From the NCBI GenBank assembly GCA_944332505.1, contig CALVKC010000001.1, positions 62,001 through 126,000 of the forward strand: a DNA stretch of 64,000 nt. The letters are read 5' to 3'. The stretch is from an uncultured Bacilli bacterium. GTDB lineage: Bacteria; Bacillota_I; Bacilli_A; RF39; UBA660. The notes below the pieces were generated by a model that was not told the origin of the DNA, ran no database searches, and saw only the letters and a program-made list of their open reading frames with translations. Shown piece by piece: positions 32,907-43,152 of this stretch. The position numbers and the translations under genes are program-made. The stretch's first letter is position 1, and each line of letters starts with the position of its first letter.

Positions 32907-35846
32907 ATGTCTATTTTAAATTCATTACCTAAACAAATACCTGTTGCAACACAGAATACGAATGGGTTAATGTCTGCAGCTGATAAAATAGCAGTAGATA
33001 AAATTAATCGTATTGAAGCAGATGTTGCAGATAAAATGAGTAGAACGGATAAAATCAAATCTAGTCAATTAGATACAAGTAATAATGCTGCAAAAATACA
33101 ACCAAACAACTTATCAGATGAAGTTAAAGCTATGATGACAGGTGATACTCCTGTATCTCCTACAATTGCATTAAAATCGCTTATTACTGATTACTATGCA
33201 GACAATAGTGTTACATTTACTAAAAGAACAGCTGCTGGATCTATTGCAGTAATTTCTTCTTCTGAATTTTGTAATTTTAATACTACTGGAGATAGCGAAG
33301 TAGTATTATCAATTCCTAAAACTTATAGTATATATTATGGTACAAAAAGAAAAGATGTTGTAAATACTCCAGAATCAATAACTATGGATAAAGGAATAAT
33401 TTCTATAATTACATATAGCGAATTAGAAGGATTTTCTGCTTATTCTGAAGATGCTGTAAAAGAACAAGATTTTATTGTTGGAGTTTTCGATGGTACTAAT
33501 GTAACCATGTTTAACGGAAGATATACAGTAAATGGATCAGTTGTTGTAGGAGATCAATCATTAGACGGAAAAGCTATTAAAGATTTTTCTATGGATGCTA
33601 GAAAATTAGCGATTCAGCATGGAAGTATTATTTCAGATGAATTAGATGCTCCATATATCAATGCAAATTTCGTATCAAAATTTATTGAAGTTGTAAAACC
33701 ATTCTATGTATCTATTGCAGATCAATATGCAATGAATATAAAATCTAGTCAAGAATGTTCAATTCCTGAAAATACTACAAATAAAAAATATTTATATATT
33801 TATTATGATTTAGGAATTGGAAAATTAAATGCTATGTGGTCTTCTAATGATATCACAAAAACAATTTTATTAAATAATGAAAAATTAGTTCTTATTGGAA
33901 TTATTTACAATCAAGAAAAAGCCGTTGGTTTAAATAGTAATCTTATTTCTGTAAATTCAGTTTCTACTAAAAATATTAAATCATCTTATACTGATATTTT
34001 TCAAGGAAATATTATTATTAATTTTAAAACAAAAAATTTAACGGCTAACAATGTAACTGCAATTATTGATAATCAAGTACTTAAATTAACAGAAGCTGAT
34101 TCACAAGTTATTACATTATCTGATGAAGTAATTGCAAATATTATTAATACCGAAATCCCATATACATTAGGCGCTGTTAGAGTAGACTTTGATAGCGAAG
34201 ATTATAGATTGGTATTCGATAAAACAGAAAAAATTCATTCTTTAGGATTAGATATTATTCCTTTATTCTCATTAAAGAAATATACTGTATCTAATAACAA
34301 AGATAAAGTAACAATTGTTAAGGCAGATGGTAATATAGTTAAATCTAATAACACTATTTCTATTGGATATACATTACCTATTAATGATGAAACGATTGTT
34401 GTTAAATTATCAACTGAAATGAGTGAAGGAAATTTAATTTTAACTTCAACAACAGTTCCAGGAACTTCTATAGTAGATCCTATGACTAATACCAAATATG
34501 ATATAACAAAAGAAAATAAATATCAATTAGTAATAGAAAATTTACATGGTTTATACGCAGTATTATATAATACTGAAACTGGAAAAATAGAAATTAGTTC
34601 AATTGTTAATAATATTGACAAAGCTAATTATATTTCTCTTGGATTTGTAAATGAATTATCTGATGCATTAGCATATACTGCAATTGGTCATATTGTTAAC
34701 CATATTACTTTAAATGCAAATAGACCGGCTAATTACAGTATTATTGATGGACCAGATCCTGATAAAGGATATGATTGGTCAAAAAATAGATTAGTATTAC
34801 CTAAAGATATATATCTATTAACAAATTCTACATATTCTTTATATTGTCAAAATATGTCAATGAATAAATATATTGATAATGATTATATTAATTATGAAAT
34901 TGCATCTCCTACTGGATCGATGCTTACTGAAAATGTATTCCTTGTAAATTCTCCAGTTAAAGGTGCTTTTGAAACTAGAATTGTTGGAAAATTTAAAGGA
35001 AATAATAATTGTTTATTTAAAGATGTGACATTACATTTCGAATCTCCAGAAGAAAAAGAACTTACTGTATTATGTATTGGAGATGATACTGTAGACATGA
35101 ACATGCCAGGATATATTAAATATTATCTAAGTAGTTTAGGATATACTCCTACTATGCTAGGAAAAACTAGAAATAGTATTGCATTAAATGGATACGGGCT
35201 AAAAGATTTAGAAGAAGAATATGGTGAAGGACATAAGGGATGGAGATTAACAGACTTTATGTGTAAAACAAAACATAAAGATGGTTCTCCTTATTATATT
35301 CAAGGAAATCCATTTATGAAAGATTCTAAATTTAATTTTAGTCATTATATGGAAACAAATTCATATGATAAAGTAGATGCAGTAGTAATTAGTGTAGGTT
35401 TAAATGATATTACAGGATATCATACAGCATCTTCTATTGAAGATATTGAAAACTTAACAATCAGTCAAAATATTGAACAACTTCCAGCATTATATAAAGA
35501 AATGATTACTAGTATTCATGAATTCGATTCAAAAATTAAAGTTATTATTAACCCTACTATGATTAAAGGTATTGATGATGACTTTAACAAAAAATCATTA
35601 ATGCTTACTGAAGTATTAGTATATGATTTAAAAGATATGCCTAATACATTCTTTGTACCTGGATATTTAAGTCAACCATTATTTACAGGTGCTAATTCAT
35701 CATCAACTTCTGGATATCCAGTATCTAGTGATATTAATGATACTAAATTAGGATCGCCTGTAAGTTCATCAGAAATTAATGGAATGGCTCAATCTATTTT
35801 AGCATATATGATAACTTCAACTATTGTAGCTGTTACTAAAGAGTAG
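32907..35846 (+). CDS. Fibre protein with degenerate SGNH-hydrolase tip (1)
   Basis: 979 residues. Short docking segment with one GLMS-DK unit and KSSQLDTSNNAAKIQPNNLSDEVKAMMTG, a long beta-rich body, and an SGNH/GDSL-fold tip from about residue 710: VLCIGDDTVD (block I, where GDS is normal), GKTRNSI, EEYGEGHKGWRLTDF and VVISVGLNDITG (block III GxND kept). The block V Asp-x-x-His is not seen near the end (PVSSSEINGMAQSILAYM). The nucleophile Ser is Asp, so esterase activity is doubtful; sugar binding is more likely. Late promoter at 32874, hairpin at 35838-35864. Confidence 0.75.
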   Translation: MSILNSLPKQIPVATQNTNGLMSAADKIAVDKINRIEADVADKMSRTDKIKSSQLDTSNNAAKIQPNNLSDEVKAMMTGDTPVSPTIALKSLITDYYADNSVTFTKRTAAGSIAVISSSEFCNFNTTGDSEVVLSIPKTYSIYYGTKRKDVVNTPESITMDKGIISIITYSELEGFSAYSEDAVKEQDFIVGVFDGTNVTMFNGRYTVNGSVVVGDQSLDGKAIKDFSMDARKLAIQHGSIISDELDAPYINANFVSKFIEVVKPFYVSIADQYAMNIKSSQECSIPENTTNKKYLYIYYDLGIGKLNAMWSSNDITKTILLNNEKLVLIGIIYNQEKAVGLNSNLISVNSVSTKNIKSSYTDIFQGNIIINFKTKNLTANNVTAIIDNQVLKLTEADSQVITLSDEVIANIINTEIPYTLGAVRVDFDSEDYRLVFDKTEKIHSLGLDIIPLFSLKKYTVSNNKDKVTIVKADGNIVKSNNTISIGYTLPINDETIVVKLSTEMSEGNLILTSTTVPGTSIVDPMTNTKYDITKENKYQLVIENLHGLYAVLYNTETGKIEISSIVNNIDKANYISLGFVNELSDALAYTAIGHIVNHITLNANRPANYSIIDGPDPDKGYDWSKNRLVLPKDIYLLTNSTYSLYCQNMSMNKYIDNDYINYEIASPTGSMLTENVFLVNSPVKGAFETRIVGKFKGNNNCLFKDVTLHFESPEEKELTVLCIGDDTVDMNMPGYIKYYLSSLGYTPTMLGKTRNSIALNGYGLKDLEEEYGEGHKGWRLTDFMCKTKHKDGSPYYIQGNPFMKDSKFNFSHYMETNSYDKVDAVVISVGLNDITGYHTASSIEDIENLTISQNIEQLPALYKEMITSIHEFDSKIKVIINPTMIKGIDDDFNKKSLMLTEVLVYDLKDMPNTFFVPGYLSQPLFTGANSSSTSGYPVSSDINDTKLGSPVSSSEINGMAQSILAYMITSTIVAVTKE

Positions 35847-35864
35847 TCTTAAAGACTACTCTTT
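35838..35864 (+). terminator. Hairpin terminator
   Basis: AAAGAGTAGTCTT stem overlapping the stop of the first SGNH-type fibre. Confidence 0.75.
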
Positions 35865-35890
35865 TAATTTACCTAAAAATGTGCAGGGGT

Positions 35891-35902
35891 AACATATGAA
35901 TA
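35891..35902 (+). promoter_or_regulatory. Late promoter motif
   Basis: AACA-TATGAA-TA, 37 nt before ATG 35928. Confidence 0.6.
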
Positions 35903-35927
35903 ATTTAAGATAAAGGAGGAATTAAAA

Positions 35928-38498
35928 ATGCCAATCGAAAATAATCTTCCACAGATATTTGATACGGCAACTCAAACCGAAGATGGGTTAATGTCATATC
36001 AAGATAAAATTAAATTAGATGGAATGAATGAAATTTTAGATGATAAAATTGGAAAAACTGATAAAATTAAATCTAGTCAATTAGATACAAGTACAGATGA
36101 AGCAAAAATTCAACCAGAAAACTTATCAGATGAAGTTAAAAGAATGATGACTGGTGAAGCTTCAGTAGAAGCTACTGTACCTAATAACGGTGTAACAACT
36201 GAAAAGATTGCTCAAAATGCAGTAACTGTAGATAAAATTGATAAGCGAGTATTATTAGGAAATATTATATCTCCTAGGCCATTAAATTTTGCATTTGATT
36301 CTAAAAAAGTTAGTATCACTGTTCCACAAAATTCTTTATTGTTAATTGACGGTGTTACTAGTAGAATTCTTGTTACAGAATCAGATAAAAAAGATGTAAC
36401 TGTAAATATTAACTATCCTACTGAATTTGATGGATTAAATTACATTGTCTCAGCTCCAGCTGGTACTCTATCTATGATTAATCATAGAAAAGCAAGTACT
36501 ATCACTAATACAAATACAATTATTGCATTAGTAACATTAACTTCTACTTTTGAAGCTGCTATTGTAATGAATGGAAATTATACTATTAATGGTTTAGCAC
36601 AAGGTATTGGTACAGAAAGTGCTGCATTATTAGGATCTGGAAAAATTGTATTTGATAAACTTACTGGAATTATTGACTTTACAGAAGCTGGTAATTTATA
36701 TTTAATTATTGGTGGTATGTATAATAGAACTCTTCAATCTCAAGCAAGTATAAGATTAGCAAACTATGCAGAAGATTCTATTTATTCTTTATATTGGGAC
36801 AATACTACAAGTTCATTAAAAACAGCATTATCTACAGTATCTAACGTAGATACAGATATTAATAAAATTGCAATGATTAAAGATGGAAGAATAATTCCTT
36901 TTGTTGATACAGGAATTTTCTATTCTAAACCATATATCGAAGCTCCTTATTATACAGAAACTTTTGATTTTATTAATAATATTAATTTAATATCTAAAGA
37001 TCCAATTAATATTCTTACTAAAACAGAATGTAAATTAGAATTCTTTAGTGAAACTTATGTCTGCGTAAATGAAGAAAATTTACAAGTTCAAAATCAAGAT
37101 TGTTATTATGAAGATCGTGAAGGATTACATTTTATTCTATTTGATCTTGATGATAAAGTTATCTCTTGTAGACATTATAAACAAGCTAAAGAAGATAAGA
37201 AAAATATTGTTATTGGAACTATGTGGATCAAGGAAGGTAAATTCCCTGAAGTTACAGGAAATTTCCAATATACAGTAGATGGTAAAACAGTATATCAAGA
37301 TGATATTTCAGAAGCAGAAGCTTCTATCGAAGATATTCAGAATAAGATTTCTTCTGATTTATCTGAAAATAAAATCTTGGCTGGTGATGAATTATATATG
37401 ATTAATGGTGAAGAATTACCTATCTATTCATCATCAATGTTGATTAAAGATAGTGAAGGAATTAAATCAGCTGTATCTTATAAAAAAGGAAATAATGCAA
37501 CATCTCCAAAAACAAAATTCTTTGAAGGAGATATTTCATTAAATCCTGTAGAATTAGGAGATACTGTTAAATTATTAGCATCAGCTAAATATGAAGGTTA
37601 TGGATATCTAGCTAAAGATGTAAAAGTTAATAAAGTTGATTCTAATCATAAAGAAGGACAAACTGTTAAAATTCTTTGCCTTGGAGATGATTTAATCAAT
37701 GATAAAACAGCTTATTATGTAAAAAATAAATTAACAGCTTTAGGGTTAACTCCTAAAATGGTTGGAACAATGGTAAATAGTCAAGTATATGGAGAAGGTC
37801 GTGATGGATGGTTCTATTCTACATTTGTTGGGGCTTCTGGAAGAGGACAGCAAGAAGGAAAAATTACTCCACAAACTTCAAAAGGATCTTCATCTATTTT
37901 ATTAAACCCATTTTTACGTGTTGCCAATGCTGATGATAAAGCTAATAAACCTAACGATTGCTATAGAGCTTCTGGTGCTTATGAAGAAAAGAGCTATTAT
38001 ACTGACAATGATAAATCTGGCGCATTCTATATTTTTGACTTCGCAAAATATTTAGAAGTACAAGGAATTGAAACTCCTGATGTTGTTGTAATAGCATTAA
38101 AACCAGAATTATCAAAAGTATTTACTGAAAATGCTGTAAGTACTAATATTATATACATGAGACAGTTAGTTTCAGGTATTAGAGAAGCATTACCTGATGC
38201 TTATATTGCATTAATTCCTCAATATGCAAGTTCAATAACTTATCCAGATATTTGGGAATCAATGTCTGCAATGGTAATGAATACAATTGATTACGTTTCT
38301 AGTTTAGATGATGATAAAGTTAAAATTGTATCATCATGGTTGCATATGTGTAGAGAATTTGGAACAGAATATGATCAAGATTTAACAAATTCTCAATTAT
38401 ATGAAAAATATGTTAAAGATTCATTAGATAATACTTTATCAGATAATGCTAAATTAGAACTTGCAAATTCTATTGTTGCATTTATTATGAATATTTAA
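35928..38498 (+). CDS. Fibre protein with degenerate SGNH-hydrolase tip (2)
   Basis: 856 residues, paralogue of the preceding gene in its N-terminus (GLMSYQDKIKLDGM...KSSQLDTSTDEAKIQPENLSDEVKRMMTG). The tip contains ILCLGDDLIND (again GDD for GDS), MVGTMVNSQVYGEGRDGW, and VVVIALKPELSK where GxND would be, so it is more eroded than copy 1. It could be a non-catalytic sugar-binding descendant of a fibre deacetylase. Late promoter AACATATGAATA at 35891, AAAGGAGG before the ATG. Confidence 0.75.
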   Translation: MPIENNLPQIFDTATQTEDGLMSYQDKIKLDGMNEILDDKIGKTDKIKSSQLDTSTDEAKIQPENLSDEVKRMMTGEASVEATVPNNGVTTEKIAQNAVTVDKIDKRVLLGNIISPRPLNFAFDSKKVSITVPQNSLLLIDGVTSRILVTESDKKDVTVNINYPTEFDGLNYIVSAPAGTLSMINHRKASTITNTNTIIALVTLTSTFEAAIVMNGNYTINGLAQGIGTESAALLGSGKIVFDKLTGIIDFTEAGNLYLIIGGMYNRTLQSQASIRLANYAEDSIYSLYWDNTTSSLKTALSTVSNVDTDINKIAMIKDGRIIPFVDTGIFYSKPYIEAPYYTETFDFINNINLISKDPINILTKTECKLEFFSETYVCVNEENLQVQNQDCYYEDREGLHFILFDLDDKVISCRHYKQAKEDKKNIVIGTMWIKEGKFPEVTGNFQYTVDGKTVYQDDISEAEASIEDIQNKISSDLSENKILAGDELYMINGEELPIYSSSMLIKDSEGIKSAVSYKKGNNATSPKTKFFEGDISLNPVELGDTVKLLASAKYEGYGYLAKDVKVNKVDSNHKEGQTVKILCLGDDLINDKTAYYVKNKLTALGLTPKMVGTMVNSQVYGEGRDGWFYSTFVGASGRGQQEGKITPQTSKGSSSILLNPFLRVANADDKANKPNDCYRASGAYEEKSYYTDNDKSGAFYIFDFAKYLEVQGIETPDVVVIALKPELSKVFTENAVSTNIIYMRQLVSGIREALPDAYIALIPQYASSITYPDIWESMSAMVMNTIDYVSSLDDDKVKIVSSWLHMCREFGTEYDQDLTNSQLYEKYVKDSLDNTLSDNAKLELANSIVAFIMNI

Positions 38499-38505
38499 TG
38501 AATTT

Positions 38506-38533
38506 ACTAGAATACTCTTCTGGGTATTCTAGT
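38506..38533 (+). terminator. Hairpin terminator
   Basis: ACTAGAATACTC with GGGTATTCTAGT, T-run after it; follows the second SGNH-type fibre. Confidence 0.7.
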
Positions 38534-38538
38534 ATTTT

Positions 38539-38550
38539 TACATTTAGATA
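38539..38550 (+). promoter_or_regulatory. Late promoter motif
   Basis: TACA-TTTAGA-TA, 36 nt before ATG 38575. Confidence 0.6.
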
Positions 38551-38574
38551 ATTCGAAAGGAGGACCATTATAAT

Positions 38575-41500
38575 ATGAGTATTATAAATGTATTTCCAGG
38601 AAATCCTGGTTTAGCTTCTAGTGAAAAAGATGGTTTAATGTCATCATTTGATAAAGCTAAATTAGATACAATAGAAAAAAATGCTAATAATTATATTCAC
38701 CCAGCAACTCATAGTGCTGATATTATTGAAGAAACTACTAATAGAAAATTTGTAACAAAAGAAGAAAAAGATAAGATTAATTCGATGACAGATGTTGCAA
38801 CTCAAGATAAAAACGGGTTAATGTCATCAACTGATAAGAAAAAATTAGATGGTATTGAAGATGGTGCGAATAAATATATTCACCCAGTTTCTCATCCAGC
38901 TACAATGATTACTCAAAATGAACAAATGAGATTTGTTTCTGATACTGAAAAATCTACTTGGAACAACAAAGCAGATAAAACTTTAGCATCTCATGAAGCT
39001 AACGGTTTATTCTCTTCAGTAGATAAAATTAAATTAGATGGTATTCAGGAAGGTGCTGATAAATATGAGCATCCTAGTACACATCCAGCATCAATGATTA
39101 CAGAAAGTACTGATAGACGATTTGTTTCAGATGCTGAAAAAGCTACATGGAATGATAAAGCAGATAAGAAAACTGCAACTCCTGAAGAAGATGGTTTATT
39201 CTCTTCAGTAGATAAAAAGAAATTAGATACTATTGCAGAAGGTGCAAATAATTATGTGCATCCAGATTCACATCCAGCATCAATGATTACGCAAGATGTA
39301 GATCATAGATTTGTATCTGATGGAGAAAAAACTACTTGGAATAATAAAGCAGAAAAAACAACTGCAACTACAGCATCCGATGGTTTGATGTCAGCTGCTG
39401 ATAAAACTAAATTAGAAGGAATTGCTCCTAACGCTAATAATTATGTGCATCCTAGTAAGCATACTCCTGATATAATCGAACAAGATACATCTAATAGATT
39501 TGTATCAGATATACAAATTGCTAGTTGGGATGGAAAAGCAGAAAAAACAGAAGCGTCATCAGATACAGCAGGTCTAATGTCTGCAACTGATAAAGCTAAA
39601 TTAGATACTATTGAAGAAGGTTCTAATAAATATATTCACCCTGCAAAACATGAAGCTAGTATTATTACACAAGATGCTACACATAGATTTGTTTCAGATG
39701 CAGAAAAAGCTAAATGGGATAATAAACCTGATGATAAAACTGATTTAGGTTTAGGTAATGTAACTAATGATGCTCAGGTTAAGAGATCTGAAATGGGTGT
39801 TGCATCCGGTGTTGCTACATTAGATGAAACTGGTAAAGTTCCTACATCTCAATTACCTAGCTATGTAGATGATGTAGTTGAATACGATAACAGAGAAGCT
39901 TTCCCTCCAACAGGTGAATCAGGTAAAATTTATGTAGACAAAGCTGCTAACAATACTTATCGTTGGTCTGGAAGTAGTTATGTTATTATAGGCGGTTCAT
40001 TAACATTAGGTGAAACTGAATCTACTGCATATGCAGGTAACAAAGGTAAAGCTAATGCTGATGAAATTGCAAAAATTAAAAATGGCACAACAGTAGTTCC
40101 TAAAGCTGGCGATGCTGCTACAGTAACAGGATTTACAGTAGGTGTAAATGTTCCAGCTAATGCTAAATTTACAGATACTGTATATACTCACCCTGAAAAT
40201 CATCCAGCTACAATGATTACTGAAGATATAGATCATAGATTTGTTTCTGATACAGAAAAAGCTACTTGGAATGCTAAAGCTGATAATACATTAGCATCAA
40301 TAAAAGCTAATGGGTTAATGTCTAAAGAAGATAAAACCAAATTAGATAATATTGCAAACGGTGCAAATAATTATGTGCATCCTGATAATCATCCAGCTAC
40401 AATGATTACACAAGATTCTACTCATAGATTTGTAAGTGATAGTGAAAAATCTACTTGGAATGCTAAAGCATCAACCGCAACAGCAAGTAGTTCACTTAAT
40501 GGTTTAATGTCTGCAACTGATAAAAAGAAATTAGACACTATTGAAGAAGGTGCAAATAAATATACACACCCTGCATCTCATGATGCATCTATGATTATCG
40601 AAGATGGAACTCATAGATTTACAACTGATACAGAAAAAGCTACTTGGAATGCTAAAGCTGATACAACTGTAGCAAGTACAAGTAAAAATGGTTTGATGTC
40701 ATCAGCTGATAAAACTAAGTTAGATGGTATAGCTTCAGGCGCTAATAATTATACTCACCCTGAAAACCATCCAGCTACAATGATTACACAAGATTCTACT
40801 CATAGATTTGTAACAGATACAGAAAAGAATTCTTGGAGTTCAAAAGCAAATGCTGATCATACTCATACGACAGTTTCTGTTAATGATACAAGAGCTGATA
40901 ATCCAGCACCTAATGATCCTGGATTTATTAAAAAGGTAGTTTCTTTTGATTTAAAATCTAATGAAGAAATTGATTCTCCTCCAGTAGCAGGTTCTTATTC
41001 AGCTATGATGAGTATTGCTCCTGGTGTTGATCAAAGTGTTGGAAATGGATACGAATTATTATTTGGATATAGTTCAAATCCTAGTCTTCCTAAATTATGT
41101 ATCAGAACAAATACTCTAAATTCTTCAAATTGGGGAGCATGGCAAGAAGTATATACAACTGCAAATAAACCAACACCTGCAGCTTTAGGTGCTGCGACTG
41201 CAAGTCATACTCATCAAGCTTCTACAATAACTGAAGATGTTGATCATAAATTTGTAACAGATACACAAATTGCTACTTGGAATGCTAAAGCTCCATCTAC
41301 TCCTGTAACACAATCTGCAAATGGTTTAATGACTGCGGTAGATAAAAAGAAATTAGATGGTATAGCATCTAACGCAAATAATTATGTACATCCTGATTCT
41401 CATAAAGCTACAATGATTACACAAGATTCTACACATAGATTTGTATCAGATGCTCAAATTAATGAATGGAATGCTAAAGCTTCTACAAATGTGGCTACAG

Positions 41501-41823
41501 TAGGATCAAATGGTTTGATGTCTGCAACAGATAAAGCTAAATTAGACGGAATTGCTAAAAATGCAAATAATTATGTACATCCATCTTCACATGAAGCGTC
41601 AATGATTACAGAAGATGCGTTACATAGATTTACTACAGATGATGAAAAAGCTACTTGGAATGCTAAAGCTGATACAACTGTAGCAAGTACAAGTAAAAAT
41701 GGTTTAATGTCATCTACTGATAAATCAAATCTAAATTCAGCATTATCACGTATTGCAACTTTAGAATCACAGCAAGCTGAAATGTTAGCTAAGTTGAAAA
41801 CTGCTGTTTTCTGGGGTAATTAA
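38575..41823 (+). CDS. Very long tail fibre, twelve GLMS/GLFS units
   Basis: 1082 residues. Docking segment MSIINVFPGNPGLASSEKDGLMS, then twelve GLMS or GLFS-x-x-DK units with ANNYVHPxxHPATMITQDxTHRFVSDxEKSTWNxKA linkers. One GLGNVTNDAQVKRSEMG...SYVDDVVEY...ANAKFTDTVYTHP module sits mid-protein, a pyocin-knob-like insert (PKLCIRTNTLNSSNWGAWQEVYTT) near residue 855, and the C-terminus is MLAKLKTAVFWGN, identical to the 27370 protein. Expected to be a trimeric shaft. Late promoter TACATTTAGATA at 38539. Confidence 0.8.
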   Translation: MSIINVFPGNPGLASSEKDGLMSSFDKAKLDTIEKNANNYIHPATHSADIIEETTNRKFVTKEEKDKINSMTDVATQDKNGLMSSTDKKKLDGIEDGANKYIHPVSHPATMITQNEQMRFVSDTEKSTWNNKADKTLASHEANGLFSSVDKIKLDGIQEGADKYEHPSTHPASMITESTDRRFVSDAEKATWNDKADKKTATPEEDGLFSSVDKKKLDTIAEGANNYVHPDSHPASMITQDVDHRFVSDGEKTTWNNKAEKTTATTASDGLMSAADKTKLEGIAPNANNYVHPSKHTPDIIEQDTSNRFVSDIQIASWDGKAEKTEASSDTAGLMSATDKAKLDTIEEGSNKYIHPAKHEASIITQDATHRFVSDAEKAKWDNKPDDKTDLGLGNVTNDAQVKRSEMGVASGVATLDETGKVPTSQLPSYVDDVVEYDNREAFPPTGESGKIYVDKAANNTYRWSGSSYVIIGGSLTLGETESTAYAGNKGKANADEIAKIKNGTTVVPKAGDAATVTGFTVGVNVPANAKFTDTVYTHPENHPATMITEDIDHRFVSDTEKATWNAKADNTLASIKANGLMSKEDKTKLDNIANGANNYVHPDNHPATMITQDSTHRFVSDSEKSTWNAKASTATASSSLNGLMSATDKKKLDTIEEGANKYTHPASHDASMIIEDGTHRFTTDTEKATWNAKADTTVASTSKNGLMSSADKTKLDGIASGANNYTHPENHPATMITQDSTHRFVTDTEKNSWSSKANADHTHTTVSVNDTRADNPAPNDPGFIKKVVSFDLKSNEEIDSPPVAGSYSAMMSIAPGVDQSVGNGYELLFGYSSNPSLPKLCIRTNTLNSSNWGAWQEVYTTANKPTPAALGAATASHTHQASTITEDVDHKFVTDTQIATWNAKAPSTPVTQSANGLMTAVDKKKLDGIASNANNYVHPDSHKATMITQDSTHRFVSDAQINEWNAKASTNVATVGSNGLMSATDKAKLDGIAKNANNYVHPSSHEASMITEDALHRFTTDDEKATWNAKADTTVASTSKNGLMSSTDKSNLNSALSRIATLESQQAEMLAKLKTAVFWGN

Positions 41824-41830
41824 AAAATAT

Positions 41831-41856
41831 AAGAGTAATCCAATCGGATTACTCTT
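41831..41856. terminator. Bidirectional hairpin terminator
   Basis: AAGAGTAATCC stem between the 38575 fibre and the antisense XkdX-like gene. Confidence 0.75.
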
Positions 41857-42302
41857 TATTTTCCTGCTAAATAATCTAATACATCTTGTCTATAAGGTTC
41901 TGCAACTTTTCCAATAGTTATTAAATTACGTTCAATCATTCCAGCATACATTAAAACAATAGCTGAATATTTTCTTCTCATAAGCACATCAGTACTAATA
42001 GTACTAACTTCTAATACTGGTGATATCATTGCTAAAATTTCAGACATTGCTAATTGAGTAATATCTACTTGCTCTTGCATCATAGCTCCTTGTTCCTTGA
42101 TACCATCAGTGATTAATTTGTTCCATTCAGGGTAAGTATATTGTGTTTCATCATAAGTATATACTTTAGTTTCAGTTTTGAAAATAGGATCAATCTCAAT
42201 AGATTCTTTAATATTAGATCTAACAAAAACAGTTGTTTTACTACTATAATCATCTATTTCGATTGGTTTAGTCTGAGATTTTACGTTATTAATAGTTTTC
42301 AT
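41856..42302 (-). CDS. XkdX-like fibre-associated protein 1
   Basis: 148 residues, paralogue of 48767-49216. N-terminal ...VFVRSNIKESIEI then VYTYDETQYTYPEWNKLI, a helical centre, and a C-terminal MYAGMIERNLITIGKVAEPYRQDVLDYL that resembles small XkdX-type proteins encoded beside phage fibres. Antisense to the fibres on both sides, with its own late promoter (AACATCATTATA, 42324-42335) back-to-back with that of the next fibre. It could be a fibre chaperone or attachment factor. Confidence 0.6.
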   Translation of the reverse strand: MKTINNVKSQTKPIEIDDYSSKTTVFVRSNIKESIEIDPIFKTETKVYTYDETQYTYPEWNKLITDGIKEQGAMMQEQVDITQLAMSEILAMISPVLEVSTISTDVLMRRKYSAIVLMYAGMIERNLITIGKVAEPYRQDVLDYLAGK

Positions 42303-42323
42303 ATAAACCTCCTTGTTACATTT

Positions 42324-42335
42324 TATAATGATGTT
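42324..42335 (-). promoter_or_regulatory. Late promoter motif
   Basis: AACA-TCATTA-TA on the minus strand, 33 nt before the start at 42302; back-to-back with the element at 42345. Confidence 0.6.
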
Positions 42336-42344
42336 TTTTATTTT

Positions 42345-42356
42345 TACATCTTATTA
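42345..42356 (+). promoter_or_regulatory. Late promoter motif
   Basis: TACA-TCTTAT-TA, 34 nt before ATG 42379. Confidence 0.6.
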
Positions 42357-42378
42357 TAATAAAAAGGAGTGATATTAA

Positions 42379-43119
42379 ATGGCTATATTTAAAGATTATG
42401 ATGGAAATATATTAAATATTGATCATACACATAAAGTAGAAGATACAAAAGCATCAAGAATGGTAATTGGAGCCGCTCAAACAGAGTTATTTAATAAATC
42501 CACTATAGATTTAAAATATTATTCGACAACTTTAACTCCTGTAATTGAGAATGAAACTATAGGTTCCAGGGATGTAATGAATATATCAGTAAATATTACT
42601 AATGAAGAATTAAATGGAAATTTAGTATTAAAAATGAGTACAAGTACTCCATTATTACCTACAAAAGAGTATGTATTATTATTAGAACCTGTTGAAGATG
42701 TAAATTCTAAAACTAATGTAATTAGCATGGATTTTGGAACAGTTGCACCTTATAATTTTAATAATGCCACATATATATCAGAAGATATTATAAGACCTGT
42801 AATTAATTACGGTTCAAAAATATCTTATATGTATAAAATAAGACCAAAACAAAATATAAATTCTATAATTGTATATTTATATACTTTGACAAAAGTTACT
42901 GGTATTAAAAAGAAATTATTAAAAATTTCTATTAGAGAAGCAGAATATCAAGAACAAAATACAACAGCTATTGTAACAAAAGAAGAAACTGGATTTATGT
43001 CTGCTGAAGATAAAGCTAAATTAGAAAAAATAAATACATGCTCAATTTATATTGATGATAAATTACAAAATGCGCTATTCTATACTTCAGATACAATAAA
43101 AGACACTAATGATAAATAA
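42379..43119 (+). CDS. Short fibre or adaptor protein
   Basis: 246 residues, homologous along its length to the first about 240 residues of the 13814 adhesin: MAIFKDYDGNIL...HTHKVEDT, a beta domain and KISIREAEYQEQNTTAIVTKEETGFMS-EDKAKLEKI. It ends soon after, with KLQNALFYTSD, comparable to the KLKTAVFWGN tails of other fibres. It looks like the adaptor portion of a fibre without tip. Late promoter TACATCTTATTA at 42345; hairpin at 43121-43149. Confidence 0.65.
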   Translation: MAIFKDYDGNILNIDHTHKVEDTKASRMVIGAAQTELFNKSTIDLKYYSTTLTPVIENETIGSRDVMNISVNITNEELNGNLVLKMSTSTPLLPTKEYVLLLEPVEDVNSKTNVISMDFGTVAPYNFNNATYISEDIIRPVINYGSKISYMYKIRPKQNINSIIVYLYTLTKVTGIKKKLLKISIREAEYQEQNTTAIVTKEETGFMSAEDKAKLEKINTCSIYIDDKLQNALFYTSDTIKDTNDK

Positions 43120-43120
43120 A

Positions 43121-43149
43121 ATTAGAGAGTACATTATGTACTCTCTAAT
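43121..43149. terminator. Bidirectional hairpin terminator
   Basis: 14-bp ATTAGAGAGTACAT stem between convergent genes. Confidence 0.75.
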
Positions 43150-43152
43150 TTT

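Noticed and set aside
40006..40236. Minus-strand Cys/Ser/Ile-rich frames over fibres (also at 30827, 50019, 51333)
   Set aside because: They are antisense images of the repeated fibre blocks, with the same peptide recurring wherever the block recurs.
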